Shown here: positions 36,695 to 45,151 of the stretch, piece by piece
Numbering within the stretch: the stretch's first letter is position 1
How the letters are laid out: each line of letters begins with the position of its first letter
Assembly (NCBI RefSeq): GCF_001281485.1
Contig: NZ_CP012669.1
Location: 1,860,001-1,924,000 of the forward strand
Direction: 5' to 3'
From: Altererythrobacter epoxidivorans
GTDB taxonomy: Bacteria; Pseudomonadota; Alphaproteobacteria; Sphingomonadales; Sphingomonadaceae
Length of the DNA stretch: 64,000 nucleotides
The notes under the pieces: model-generated
The model's input: the letters and a program-made list of their open reading frames with translations, nothing else
What the model was told of the DNA's origin: nothing
The model's database searches: none
Program-made: the position numbers and the translations under genes

Positions 36695-37843
36695 TCACTT
36701 TCGAACCAATCCCTGCAGCAATTCCGCCCGTTCCCTGCCGATAGCACCGTATTCGAAACCGGCAGAGGCATCACGTGCCGCATCGCCGAGCCGCTTGCGC
36801 AATCCGGCATCAGACGCGAGACGCCTGATCGCACCTGCGAGCGCGTCGACCTCGCCGGGCTCGATGATCACGCCATTCCGGCCATCTTCGACCAGCCGCC
36901 CCGCCCCCATCGGTGTCGTGAGGATCGGGAGGCCGAACGCTGCCGCCTCGCAGGTGACCTGCGGCCCGCCTTCCTCCCGCGTCGGGAAGACGAACAAATC
37001 GGCGGTTTGCAGCAGTCGAGAGACATCGCTGACCGGTCCGGCGAATTGGATGCTGGAATCCGTACGATAGGGCGCGATCAAGGGACGAATGGCCTTTTCG
37101 ATCGGTCCAGCCAGCACCAGCTGGCCATCGATATTGGCCTGTTTCCAAGCCTCAAGAAGCTCGGGCACGCCCTTGCGAACTCCGACACTGCCGAGGAACA
37201 CGGCCCGGAATCCGACCGGCTTGCGAGTTATCTGCGAACCACCTCCGATCCGCGCCGCGCTCCAGCCGAAGCTCGTCTGCAGGATGCGCTCGGCCCGGAT
37301 GCCGAGCTCCCACAGGGCAGCATCGACCTCTGCGTTCGATGAGAAAATATAGTCGTAGAGCTTCAGCTCTGCATTCTCGGCCTCGACCATGGCGCCTGTG
37401 ATGCCGTGCGATGGCACAAGCCCGACCCCGGCATAGGCAGCATCGAGCAAGGGCTTAGCATGGGCCAGCGGGCTGTTGATCATCTCTCGCACGGTCACGA
37501 GGCCGCGGCGTTTTGCGCGCTCGACCAGATCGATCGGCACGCCCGGCCAGAACCATGTGACCGTGCCCGGGCGGGCTTCATCGATTGCCGCTGCGTATTG
37601 TTGCTTCAGCCTTTCCAGGCCTCGCCTTGCCACCAGTCGGTACGGGACGTGCCGAAAATTCGCGGACAGAGCAGCGCGCACGTCGATGCCCGTAGGGATC
37701 GGCTTTCGCGTCCTTACGAGATGCATCCGAGGCGCGAGCCCTGCATCGGCTACGCCTTCCAGCAAGCGGACGCAGCTTTCCGCCGGCCCTCGCGCCGCAT
37801 AGGAATGCGGGAGCCAGACGAGCACGTCCGGCGAAGGTGACAT
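36695..37843 (-). CDS. GT4-family glycosyltransferase
   Basis: A 382-residue GT-B protein. The C-terminal domain holds the GT4 nucleotide-sugar pattern: VFLGSVGVRKGVPELLEAWKQ, QFAGPVSDVSRLLQTADLFVFPTREEGGPQVTCEAAAFGLPIL with the E-x7-E like pair, and the N-terminal domain PHSYAARGPAESCVRLLEGV. It probably adds a sugar to a surface glycan or lipid; donor and acceptor are unknown. ATG 37843 overlaps the gatA stop as TAATG. The longer 476-codon frame (to 38122) is out of phase with gatA and spurious at its N-terminus. Confidence 0.88.
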   Translation of the reverse strand: MSPSPDVLVWLPHSYAARGPAESCVRLLEGVADAGLAPRMHLVRTRKPIPTGIDVRAALSANFRHVPYRLVARRGLERLKQQYAAAIDEARPGTVTWFWPGVPIDLVERAKRRGLVTVREMINSPLAHAKPLLDAAYAGVGLVPSHGITGAMVEAENAELKLYDYIFSSNAEVDAALWELGIRAERILQTSFGWSAARIGGGSQITRKPVGFRAVFLGSVGVRKGVPELLEAWKQANIDGQLVLAGPIEKAIRPLIAPYRTDSSIQFAGPVSDVSRLLQTADLFVFPTREEGGPQVTCEAAAFGLPILTTPMGAGRLVEDGRNGVIIEPGEVDALAGAIRRLASDAGLRKRLGDAARDASAGFEYGAIGRERAELLQGLVRK

Positions 37844-39324
37844 TACCACCACTTCTCCGGCTGGGCGGTGAAGTTGGCACGCTGTTGTATCGCGAGACCT
37901 GCATTGAGCACGCCCTGCTCGTCGAACGGCTTGCCAACCAGCTGCAGCCCGAGCGGCAGGCCGTCGTCCGTCATCATTGCCGGCACGCTCATCGCCGGAA
38001 GCCCGGCCAGCGACGCGGGGACGGCGAAGACGTCGTTGAGATACATCGTCAGCGGATCTTCGTTGAGCGAACCCAGCGGGAAGCTGGGCGTCGGCGTCGT
38101 CGGCGCAAGGATCACGTCGCATTCGGCCCAGGCGTTCTCGAAATCGCGCGCAACCAGTGCGCGGACCTTCTGTGCCTGGTTGTAATATGCGTCGTAGAAA
38201 CCGGCCGAAAGCACATAGGTGCCGATCAGGATGCGGCGCTTTACCTCGTCACCGAAACCGGCGGCGCGGGTCGCCGCGTACATGTCCTGCAGTCCTGCGC
38301 CGTCGGGAAGATCGCGCAGACCGTAACGCACGCCGTCATAGCGAGCGAGGTTCGACGAGGCTTCTGCCGGGGCGACGATGTAATAGGCAGGCAGCGCATA
38401 CTTGGTATGCGGCAGCGAGATATCGACGATCTCTGCGCCTGCATCGCGCAGCCATTCCTTGCCCTGTTCCCAGCTCTTGAGGATGGCTTCGTCCGTGCCG
38501 TCCATCATGTATTCGCGCGGGATCCCGACCTTCTTGCCCTTCAGGTCGGCGTTCAGACCGGCTTCCCATTCGGGAACCGGCATGTCGAGCGAGGTCGAAT
38601 CCTTCGGATCGAAACCGGCCATCGCCTCGAGCATGATCGCGCAGTCTTCGATGCTGCGCGCCATCGGGCCGGCCTGGTCGAGACTGCTGGCGAAGGCGAC
38701 AACGCCCCAGCGGCTGCAACGGCCATAAGTGGGCTTGATGCCGCAAATGCCGGTGAAGGCGGCGGGCTGGCGGATCGAGCCGCCGGTATCGGTGCCGGTA
38801 GCGGCCGGCGCGATACGGGCTGCAACTGCAGAGGACGAACCGCCCGACGAACCGCCCGGGCTCATCGCGGCGTTGGTGCCCTCTTTCTTCCACGGTGAAT
38901 TGACGTTGCCGAAATAGCTCGTCTCGTTCGACGAACCCATCGCGAACTGGTCGAGGTTGAGCTTGCCCAGCATGCCCGCACCTGCATCCCACAAGTTCTG
39001 CGAGACGGTACTTTCGTATTCGGGATCGAAACCTTCGAGGATGTGGCTCGCAGCGGTCGTCTGGACGCCCTTGGTCGCGAACAGGTCCTTCATGCCGATC
39101 GGCACGCCGCCCATCTTGCCGAGCGGTTCGCCCTTGGCGCGCTTCGCATCGGTCGCGTCGGCAGCGGCGAGCGCATGATCCGGCGTCGTAACGATGAAAG
39201 CATTCAGTTCGGCGGCTTCGGCCACGGCCGCGTTGAAAGCTTCCGCCACTTCGCGTGCGGTAAAGTCGCCGCCGGCCACGCCGTCACGGATGGCCTTCAC
39301 GCCAAGCTGGGTAAAATCGGTCAT
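37843..39324 (-). CDS. gatA: Asp-tRNA(Asn)/Glu-tRNA(Gln) amidotransferase subunit A
   Basis: Catalytic glutaminase/amidase subunit of GatCAB, 493 residues, amidase-signature family. The Ser-cisSer-Lys triad is present: Lys in [10 protein letters not shown], the [12 protein letters not shown] segment with the cis-Ser and the nucleophile within [14 protein letters not shown]. It follows gatC with a TAATG overlap (39324), and its stop overlaps the next gene start. GatA with GatC as a pair is usual; the presence of a glycosyltransferase before gatB is not. Confidence 0.97.
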   Translation of the reverse strand: MTDFTQLGVKAIRDGVAGGDFTAREVAEAFNAAVAEAAELNAFIVTTPDHALAAADATDAKRAKGEPLGKMGGVPIGMKDLFATKGVQTTAASHILEGFDPEYESTVSQNLWDAGAGMLGKLNLDQFAMGSSNETSYFGNVNSPWKKEGTNAAMSPGGSSGGSSSAVAARIAPAATGTDTGGSIRQPAAFTGICGIKPTYGRCSRWGVVAFASSLDQAGPMARSIEDCAIMLEAMAGFDPKDSTSLDMPVPEWEAGLNADLKGKKVGIPREYMMDGTDEAILKSWEQGKEWLRDAGAEIVDISLPHTKYALPAYYIVAPAEASSNLARYDGVRYGLRDLPDGAGLQDMYAATRAAGFGDEVKRRILIGTYVLSAGFYDAYYNQAQKVRALVARDFENAWAECDVILAPTTPTPSFPLGSLNEDPLTMYLNDVFAVPASLAGLPAMSVPAMMTDDGLPLGLQLVGKPFDEQGVLNAGLAIQQRANFTAQPEKWW

Positions 39325-39626
39325 TATTCAATCACCTTGGGAACGCCGAAGAAGCCGTGTTCGGCAACCGGCGCATTCGCCAGAATATCGTCGCGGCGAT
39401 TGCCGCCGGTCTTGGGGTCTGCATCGACGACATCGTCGCGCAGGCGCAACGTATTCGGGATCACGGCCGTCATCGGCTCGACACCCGAGGTATCGACTTC
39501 ACCCAGTTGCTCGACCCAGGCGAGGATATTGTTGAGTTCCGGCACCATCCGGTCGAGCTGTTCGTCGTCCATCCTGATGCGCGCCAGCCCGGCGATCTTC
39601 GCCACGGTAGCCCTGTCAACCGACAT
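39324..39626 (-). CDS. gatC: Asp-tRNA(Asn)/Glu-tRNA(Gln) amidotransferase subunit C
   Basis: Small GatC subunit of 100 residues that tethers GatA to GatB. Family pattern: [39 protein letters not shown], and the C-terminal FFGVPKVIE. It is first in the gatC-gatA order on the minus strand and is coupled to gatA by an overlapping stop/start. Confidence 0.96.
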   Translation of the reverse strand: MSVDRATVAKIAGLARIRMDDEQLDRMVPELNNILAWVEQLGEVDTSGVEPMTAVIPNTLRLRDDVVDADPKTGGNRRDDILANAPVAEHGFFGVPKVIE

Positions 39627-39727
39627 AGAAATATACTCCGACGGACATTCGTTGTCCTTCGCTGGTAATGTGGAATTGCACGAGCGCGCTAGCAGTGCGG
39701 CACCCGAGCTTCAAGCGAGCGTGAGGC

Positions 39728-40294
39728 CTATTGGCCCTGTTGCGGTGCCTGTTGCCCTTGCTGCATTGCGCCGCTTTCCTGCTGCATCATCTGCTGGAGC
39801 ATGTTGATGCGGCGCTGGAAGTCTTCGCGGGTCATGAAATCGACCAGCTCGACATCGAAATAGAGGTCGCTGTTCGGCGGGATCGGGGCGCCTTCGGGCG
39901 GCGTCGCACCATATCCGAGTTCTGCCGGAATGAAGAGTTCGTACTTGCCGCCCTTTTGCATCTGCATCGCGCCGGTACGGAAACCTTCGACCATCTGGTC
40001 GAGCGGCAGCGGATTGCCTGCGGGGAAGATGCCTTCGATCGGCAGGGGGATGTCCTGCGACTTGTCGAACTCGGTCCCGTCGGCGAGCTTGCCGACATAT
40101 TTCACGAAGACCACATCTTCAGGGCCGGGATTGGGGCCGGTGCCTTCTACGAGTGTGTCCACGCTCACGCCCTTGGGCATGGCGGCCCACGCAATGCCCG
40201 CCCCGATCAGAATCGCGACGATGACGCCGAGCCAAAGCTTGGTAAGCGAGCCCTTTTCGATCGGCTGCAACGGAACACGGGTAACTTCGGCCAT
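39728..40294 (-). CDS. Membrane-anchored FKBP-type peptidyl-prolyl cis-trans isomerase
   Basis: A 188-residue protein with one N-terminal membrane segment (about 20-38), placing an FKBP domain in the periplasm. The isomerase domain has VFVKYVGKLADGTEFDKSQD, the MVEGFRTGAMQMQKGG flap and GYGATPPEGAPIPPNSDLYFDVELVDF. The C-terminus is Gln-rich (QQMMQQESGAMQQGQQAPQQGQ) and likely disordered. It would catalyse proline isomerisation in exported proteins. It lies downstream of rpsU on the same strand behind a terminator, so it probably has its own promoter. Confidence 0.93.
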   Translation of the reverse strand: MAEVTRVPLQPIEKGSLTKLWLGVIVAILIGAGIAWAAMPKGVSVDTLVEGTGPNPGPEDVVFVKYVGKLADGTEFDKSQDIPLPIEGIFPAGNPLPLDQMVEGFRTGAMQMQKGGKYELFIPAELGYGATPPEGAPIPPNSDLYFDVELVDFMTREDFQRRINMLQQMMQQESGAMQQGQQAPQQGQ

Positions 40295-40331
40295 AAAACG
40301 ATCCTGAAAGATTGGCAGCGCCCAAGCAAAA

Positions 40332-40354
40332 GGGCGCGGATTTGGTCCGCGCCC
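40332..40354 (-). terminator. Intrinsic terminator downstream of rpsU
   Basis: Perfect 9-bp stem GGGCGCGGA (40332-40340) and TCCGCGCCC (40346-40354) with a 5-nt loop. On the minus strand it is followed by TTTTGC, as expected for termination of rpsU transcripts. Confidence 0.85.
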
Positions 40355-40409
40355 TGATGGCTTATCGTGAGTGTGCGTTCAAGCGCGAATGCACCTGAAA
40401 ACGGACGGC

Positions 40410-40616
40410 TTACTTGATGCCGTCGCGTTCCATCCGCTTGCGCTCAAGCTTGCGAGCGCGACGAACGGCAGCAGCCTTTTCACGGGCGCGCTTTTCGCTC
40501 GGCTTTTCGAAGTGACGACGCAGCTTCATCTCGCGATACACCCCCTCACGCTGCAGCTTCTTCTTAAGCGCGCGGAGAGCCTGGTCGACGTTGTTATCGC
40601 GGACGATGATCTGCAT
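40410..40616 (-). CDS. rpsU: 30S ribosomal protein S21
   Basis: Small, very basic 68-residue S21 (bS21), which helps pair the Shine-Dalgarno region with mRNA. The start MQIIVRDNN at 40616 matches the family; an upstream ATG at 40685 adds a non-family stretch. The [27 protein letters not shown] core is typical. A hairpin terminator lies 56 bases after the stop. Confidence 0.96.
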   Translation of the reverse strand: MQIIVRDNNVDQALRALKKKLQREGVYREMKLRRHFEKPSEKRAREKAAAVRRARKLERKRMERDGIK

Positions 40617-40819
40617 AAAATCCAACACCTCACTACAATAGCGTAGAGCCCGCATGCAGCGCGGGTTGCGCCTTTGAATAGTCAAAGAAAATTGCGCCGA
40701 ATCCCTGTTGGATCGGCTCGAACTGGGGCGCCTATAGTCAAAACACCCCCCATTGGCAAGGGAAAGCGAGGGGGTTTCGCGCTAGGCAGGAACCGGCGGT
40801 GTCGCTAAGAGGCGGGCAA

Positions 40820-41230
40820 ATGTCAGTTACTTCCCCCCTCTTCGCTTCTGCAACAGTCGCCATCGGCGGTGCTGTCGGGGCCGTTTCGCGCTACCAGCTG
40901 GGCCGCGCGATCACGGCCTGGCTCGGCCCGTTGACGGTTAGCGCATTTCCCTGGGCGACCCTTGCCGCCAATGTCATCGGCAGCCTCGCCATGGGCCTGC
41001 TGGCCGGTTGGCTCGCGCGGCATGGCGATTTGGGTAGCGACCAGATTCGCCTGTTCGTCGGGGTTGGCCTGCTGGGCGGGTTCACCACCTTCAGCGCGTT
41101 CAGCCTCGAACTGATGGTTTTGATAGAGCGCGGCGATGCCGCACTGGCGCTCGCCTATGCCGCAGTGTCGGTCCTCGCGGGCCTGACGGCACTTTATATC
41201 GGGCTGATCGTCATGAGGATTGCCGCCTGA
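40820..41230 (+). CDS. crcB: Fluoride ion transporter CrcB/Fluc
   Basis: A 136-residue small membrane protein with four hydrophobic segments and the Fluc motifs GGAVGAVSRYQLGR, WATLAANVIGS and GGFTTFSAFSLEL. Fluc proteins are dimeric dual-topology fluoride channels. ATG 40820 has AGAGGCGGGC upstream. I found no fluoride riboswitch in the preceding 130 bases. It heads an operon in which each gene overlaps the next by 1-4 bases; its TGA overlaps the next ATG (TGATG). Confidence 0.93.
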   Translation: MSVTSPLFASATVAIGGAVGAVSRYQLGRAITAWLGPLTVSAFPWATLAANVIGSLAMGLLAGWLARHGDLGSDQIRLFVGVGLLGGFTTFSAFSLELMVLIERGDAALALAYAAVSVLAGLTALYIGLIVMRIAA

Positions 41231-42372
41231 TGTCCAACGAAGTCCGCCAGTTCACCATCGCTGAAGACGATGACGGCATCCGCATTGATCGCTGGTTCAA
41301 GCGCAACCTGCCGCAGATCGGTTTCGGCACGGTCTCCAAATGGGCGCGTACCGGCCAGATCCGCGTCGATGGCAAGCGTGTGAAGCCCGACGACCGTCTT
41401 GCCACCGGCCAGGTCCTTCGCGTGCCTCCGGGCGGCGAACAGCAAGGTGCCAAGAAGACCTCCCAGCGCCGCGAGCTTACCGAAGAAGAACTGTCGGAAG
41501 CGCAGGACATGGTCATCAAGACCACGAAGTCCGCAATCGTCCTCAACAAGCCGCCGGGGCTCGCCACTCAGGGTGGCAGCAAGACATTCAAGCATGTCGA
41601 TGGCCTGCTCGACGCCTATCACACCGACGACGAACCGCGCCCGCGCCTGGTCCACCGGCTCGACAAGGATACGAGCGGCGTCCTGCTGATCGCGCGCACT
41701 CCGGGCAGCGCGGCGAGCTATTCGAAACGGTTTTCGGGGCGCAGCGCGCGCAAGGTCTATTGGGCGCTGGTGGTCGGCGTTCCCGAAGTATCGGAGGGGA
41801 CGATCGATGCCCCGCTCGCCAAGCAGCCGGGCACCGGCGGCGAGAAGATGCATGTCGACGAGGAAAACGGCCAGCGCGCTGTAACCCGCTATCGCATAGT
41901 CGAGCGTGCCGGTAACCGTGCGGCCTGGGTTGAACTCGAACCGTTGACTGGGCGCACGCACCAGCTACGTGTCCACCTTGCAGCCATCGGGCATCCGATC
42001 CTGGGTGACGGCAAATACGGCGGGCAGGATGCTTTCCTGACCGGCGCAGTCAGCCGCAAGATGCATCTTCATGCGCGCCGGCTCGTCATTTCGGAGCCGG
42101 GCGGCGGCAAGCTGGACGTGACCGCAGACTTGCCGGAGCATTTTGCCGCGACGATGGACGTCCTCGGCTTCGACCTTTCGCTCAGCAATGCCGAACCGCT
42201 CAAAGGCGACGAAGCGCCCGAGCGCACCCCGGCGGAAAAGAAGCAGGCCGCGCGCGCCCATGCCAAGCAATATCGCAAGGCCCGCCGCGGCGAGAGGCGG
42301 ACCAGAACGGTATCGAAGACAACAGCCAAGAAGGCCAAGCCCAAGGGCGGTCCGAAAGGCAAGAAGCGCTAA
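41230..42372 (+). CDS. RluC/RluD-type 23S rRNA pseudouridine synthase
   Basis: A 380-residue pseudouridine synthase. An S4 RNA-binding domain (about 10-75, DDDGIRIDRWFKRNLPQI) precedes the catalytic domain with HRLDKDTSGVLL, whose Asp145 is the catalytic residue. It probably modifies 23S rRNA; exact site (955/2504/2580 or others) cannot be fixed here. A basic tail of about 50 residues after about 330 (EKKQAARAHAKQYRKARRGE, then Lys/Pro-rich) is longer than usual and may bind RNA. It is coupled to the next gene by TAATG. Confidence 0.92.
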   Translation: MSNEVRQFTIAEDDDGIRIDRWFKRNLPQIGFGTVSKWARTGQIRVDGKRVKPDDRLATGQVLRVPPGGEQQGAKKTSQRRELTEEELSEAQDMVIKTTKSAIVLNKPPGLATQGGSKTFKHVDGLLDAYHTDDEPRPRLVHRLDKDTSGVLLIARTPGSAASYSKRFSGRSARKVYWALVVGVPEVSEGTIDAPLAKQPGTGGEKMHVDEENGQRAVTRYRIVERAGNRAAWVELEPLTGRTHQLRVHLAAIGHPILGDGKYGGQDAFLTGAVSRKMHLHARRLVISEPGGGKLDVTADLPEHFAATMDVLGFDLSLSNAEPLKGDEAPERTPAEKKQAARAHAKQYRKARRGERRTRTVSKTTAKKAKPKGGPKGKKR

Positions 42373-42971
42373 TGCATCCCAACCCGCTATTTCGCAGCGA
42401 AGATCGCGAATTGCAGGAAATGCTGATCGACCAGATCGGGTTCGGCATGGTTTTCTGCACCACGCCCGACGGGCCGCGCGTTGCGCACACCCCACTTCTT
42501 TCCACCGGCGACGGGGCGATCCAGTTCCACCTCGCAAGGGGCAACGCCCTCAGCCGCCATCTCGACGGTGCGACCGCCCTGGTGACGATCAACGGTCCCG
42601 ACGCTTATGTCAGCCCGCGCTGGTACGACAATCGCGATACGGTTCCGACCTGGGACTATGTCGCGCTCGAACTTGAAGGCCGTGTGCGCAAGATGGACGA
42701 GGACGGCGTCGAAGCCCTGCTCCATGCGCTGATCGAGCGGCACGAAACCCGGGTCGAGGGCGAACGCTGGCGGGCAGAGGAATCGAGCGAGGCAACCTGG
42801 AACGGGCTGCGCAAGGGGATCGTCGGTTTCGAGCTGGAGATCCAGGCGCGGCGACCGACCTTCAAGCTGTCGCAGAAGCGCACCGATCACGAGCGTGAGA
42901 GGATTGCGCTCGGCCTCGAGCTTTCCGGCAGCCCGGCGCTGGCGCATTTGATGCGAACGCTCGCGAAATGA
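42372..42971 (+). CDS. PaiB-like FMN-binding transcriptional regulator family protein
   Basis: A 199-residue protein of the PaiB/FMN-binding negative regulator family, with a flavin-split-barrel fold. Pattern: MHPNPLFRSEDRELQEMLIDQIGFG, LSRHLDGATALVTINGPDAYVSPRWY, and VPTWDYVALELEGRV. PaiB proteins are linked to control of sporulation and protease genes in Bacillus; here the target is unknown, and an enzyme role is possible. It overlaps both neighbours by 1-4 bases. Confidence 0.88.
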   Translation: MHPNPLFRSEDRELQEMLIDQIGFGMVFCTTPDGPRVAHTPLLSTGDGAIQFHLARGNALSRHLDGATALVTINGPDAYVSPRWYDNRDTVPTWDYVALELEGRVRKMDEDGVEALLHALIERHETRVEGERWRAEESSEATWNGLRKGIVGFELEIQARRPTFKLSQKRTDHERERIALGLELSGSPALAHLMRTLAK

Positions 42972-43615
42972 CGCGGCTTGCCGTTTTCGATTGCGACGGC
43001 ACGCTCGTCGACGGGCAGGCTGATGTCTGCCAGGCGATGGGCGAGGCCTTTGCCATGGCGGACATGGAAGCGCCCGACATGAACGAGGTCCGCCGGATCG
43101 TCGGGTTGAGCCTGCCGGTCGCGATCAGGCGCCTGGTAGCGGATGTCGAAGACCAGGCGGTCTCCGAGCTGGTCGCCAACTACAAGCAGGCCTTCTTTGC
43201 CCGGCGCGAGGCAGGACGGCTGAACGAGCCGCTGTATGACGGCATCCTGCCGCTACTCCACCGCCTCCACGACGATGGCTGGCAGCTGGCTGTCGCCACC
43301 GGAAAATCGGATCGCGGACTGTTCGCCTGCCTTGAAGGGCATGGCATCAGGGAGATGTTCGTGTCGCTCCAGACCGCCGACCGGCACCCTTCGAAGCCGC
43401 ACCCGGCGATGCTGGAAGCCGCATTGTTCGAAGCCGGGGCATCCCCGTCGGAGGCCGTCATGATCGGCGATACCACCTTCGACATTCACATGGCCCGCGA
43501 CGCCAACGTCAAAGCGATCGGCGTTGCCTGGGGCTATCACACGCCCGCTGAACTGACCGAGGCAGGCGCTGCTGCCGTCGCGAAAGACGCGGCCCACCTG
43601 GGGGAAATCCTGTGA
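42968..43615 (+). CDS. HAD-superfamily phosphatase (phosphoglycolate phosphatase-like)
   Basis: A 215-residue HAD hydrolase with the nucleophile Asp8 and Asp10 in DCDGTLVDG, a helical cap, the Lys-containing SKPHPAML loop and MIGDTTFDIHMA acidic motif. It probably dephosphorylates small phosphometabolites such as phosphoglycolate. Start ATG 42968 overlaps the PaiB-like stop by four bases (ATGA). RluC-like, HAD and Atp12 genes often occur together in alphaproteobacteria. Confidence 0.88.
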   Translation: MTRLAVFDCDGTLVDGQADVCQAMGEAFAMADMEAPDMNEVRRIVGLSLPVAIRRLVADVEDQAVSELVANYKQAFFARREAGRLNEPLYDGILPLLHRLHDDGWQLAVATGKSDRGLFACLEGHGIREMFVSLQTADRHPSKPHPAMLEAALFEAGASPSEAVMIGDTTFDIHMARDANVKAIGVAWGYHTPAELTEAGAAAVAKDAAHLGEIL

Positions 43616-43839
43616 CCGACGAGAGAGCCAAGGCTGACGAAATCGCCAAGCGCCGCTTCATGGCGATCAACCTCATCCGCATCAGCGGCGTGGTTTTCGT
43701 GATGGCTGGCCTCGCCATCGTCCAGGGCGCGATCGATTGGCCGAAGGAAGCGGGTTATGCGCTTTCCATTATCGGCCTGTTCGATGTCTTCGTGATGCCG
43801 CAGGTCCTGTCCCGCAAATGGCGGAGCAAGGATCGGTGA
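43612..43839 (+). CDS. Small membrane protein, unknown function
   Basis: A 75-residue protein with two hydrophobic segments (about 24-40 and 47-65) and charged ends (MTDERAKADEIAKRR, SRKWRSKDR). No family recognised. It overlaps the HAD gene by four bases (GTGA) and the next gene by four bases, so it lies inside the operon. It may be a conserved sphingomonad membrane protein. Confidence 0.72.
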   Translation: MTDERAKADEIAKRRFMAINLIRISGVVFVMAGLAIVQGAIDWPKEAGYALSIIGLFDVFVMPQVLSRKWRSKDR

Positions 43840-44540
43840 GGAAGTTCTACAAACAGGCGGATGCCAGGCAGGTCGAAGGCGGCTGGCAGGTCCATCTCGA
43901 CGGACGCGGGGTAAAGACCCCTGCGACTAGGCCGCAAATCGTCCCGACCGAGTCGCTGGCGCTGGCTCTGGCCGAGGAATGGAACCGGCAGGGCGAAAAA
44001 ATCGATCCGAAGAGCTTCCTGTTCCGCGACCACGCCGATTTCGCGATCGACATGGTCGCCCCTTCGCGCGACGAAGTGATCGACAAGCTCGTCAGCTATG
44101 GCGAGACCGATACGCTTTGCTACCGCGCCGACCCGGAAGACGCACTTTACGCACGCCAGCAGGAGGTGTGGGAGCCGCTGCTCGGCCATCTAGAAGTTCG
44201 TCACGGCATCCGGTTCCAGCGCGTCAGCGGCATCATGCACAAGCCGCAGCCGCCGGAAACTCTCGACAAGCTGCGCCAGCATCTCGCCTCGCTTGACGAT
44301 TTCACCCTTGGCGGATTGACGGCAATGGCATCGCTCGCCGCCTCGCTGAGCATTGCACTGCTCGCTATTGACGAGGATGTGAACGATACAGCCTCGCTCT
44401 GGCGCGATGCGAGCCTGGAGGAAGAGTGGCAGGCAGACCTGTGGGGACGCGACAGCGAGGCCGAGGCGCAGCGTGAGAGGCGCTGGCAGGACTTTTCAGC
44501 CGCCGCCGCTTTTGTCGATCTGGCTAAACCCGGCGCCTAG
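43836..44540 (+). CDS. ATP12-family chaperone for F1 ATP synthase assembly
   Basis: A 234-residue ATP12 protein that helps assemble the alpha subunit of F1. Markers: EEWNRQGEKIDPKSFLFRDHADFAIDMV, YRADPEDALYARQQEVWEPLL and the helical end SLWRDASLEEEWQADLWGRD. Start GTG 43836 (MRKFYKQADARQVEGGW) overlaps the previous stop as GTGA. The stop TAG at 44538 is part of CTAG shared with the convergent gene. Confidence 0.9.
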   Translation: MRKFYKQADARQVEGGWQVHLDGRGVKTPATRPQIVPTESLALALAEEWNRQGEKIDPKSFLFRDHADFAIDMVAPSRDEVIDKLVSYGETDTLCYRADPEDALYARQQEVWEPLLGHLEVRHGIRFQRVSGIMHKPQPPETLDKLRQHLASLDDFTLGGLTAMASLAASLSIALLAIDEDVNDTASLWRDASLEEEWQADLWGRDSEAEAQRERRWQDFSAAAAFVDLAKPGA

Positions 44541-45151
44541 GCGCCAGCAACCCAGGCGGATACCTGCCGTGCCACGTCATTGGCGGCGCGATTGAGCGCA
44601 GCACCCACGGGCGCCGCTTCTGCAAGCACTCCCGGCTCGCTCGCCTCGAACCGCTGTGTCTGGACCACGCCGTCCCTGATCCGCATGGCATCGAATTGCA
44701 TCACGACGCTGCCGCTCGCAACGTCATAGCCGAACTTGCGGATCGTGCCGTGCACATGCGTACCGCTCGACAGCGGGGATTCGTCACCATCGAGAACCAC
44801 GGTTCCCCGTTCCACCCGCATCGTTTCCGCGAGCAGGCGGCGGAACAGGCGCGATGGTTTTTCCACCCAGACCGCATCTTGCAAATAGGCGAGTTCAGTC
44901 GCGGTCACCTGCACCGGCACACGATTGACGTCGATTGCAGCGGGCACTTCGGGTTCATGCACGACGATGGCTTCATCGCGTGCGACGCTCTGCGCGGTCC
45001 CGGCAGGGCTGGTCTGCTCTGCGGTCAGCGTCAGAAGACGGTCAGGCGGATCTTCGCCCAGGCTGATGCAGCCCGCCAGCAAGGCCATGGGGGCCGCCAG
45101 CAATGCCAGCCGGAATGATGTGCTCGCGTGCATGGCTCGGGTAATCCTCAT
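44537..45151 (-). CDS. ABC-type lipid transport auxiliary lipoprotein
   Basis: A 204-residue lipoprotein of the family that accompanies Mla/PqiC-type systems (ABC_trans_aux). The signal sequence ends in lipobox LAGC near residue 28. The core QVTATELAYLQDAVWVEKPSRLFRRLLAETM is typical. It probably sits in the outer membrane and helps move phospholipids. Its start overlaps the MCE gene stop by four bases (ATGA). Its stop codon shares CTAG with the Atp12 gene. Confidence 0.87.
   Translation of the reverse strand: MRITRAMHASTSFRLALLAAPMALLAGCISLGEDPPDRLLTLTAEQTSPAGTAQSVARDEAIVVHEPEVPAAIDVNRVPVQVTATELAYLQDAVWVEKPSRLFRRLLAETMRVERGTVVLDGDESPLSSGTHVHGTIRKFGYDVASGSVVMQFDAMRIRDGVVQTQRFEASEPGVLAEAAPVGAALNRAANDVARQVSAWVAGA

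Noticed and set aside
40686..40819. Fluoride riboswitch upstream of crcB
   Set aside because: The region has no convincing match to the crcB-motif core and pseudoknot arms; only unrelated G/C runs are seen.
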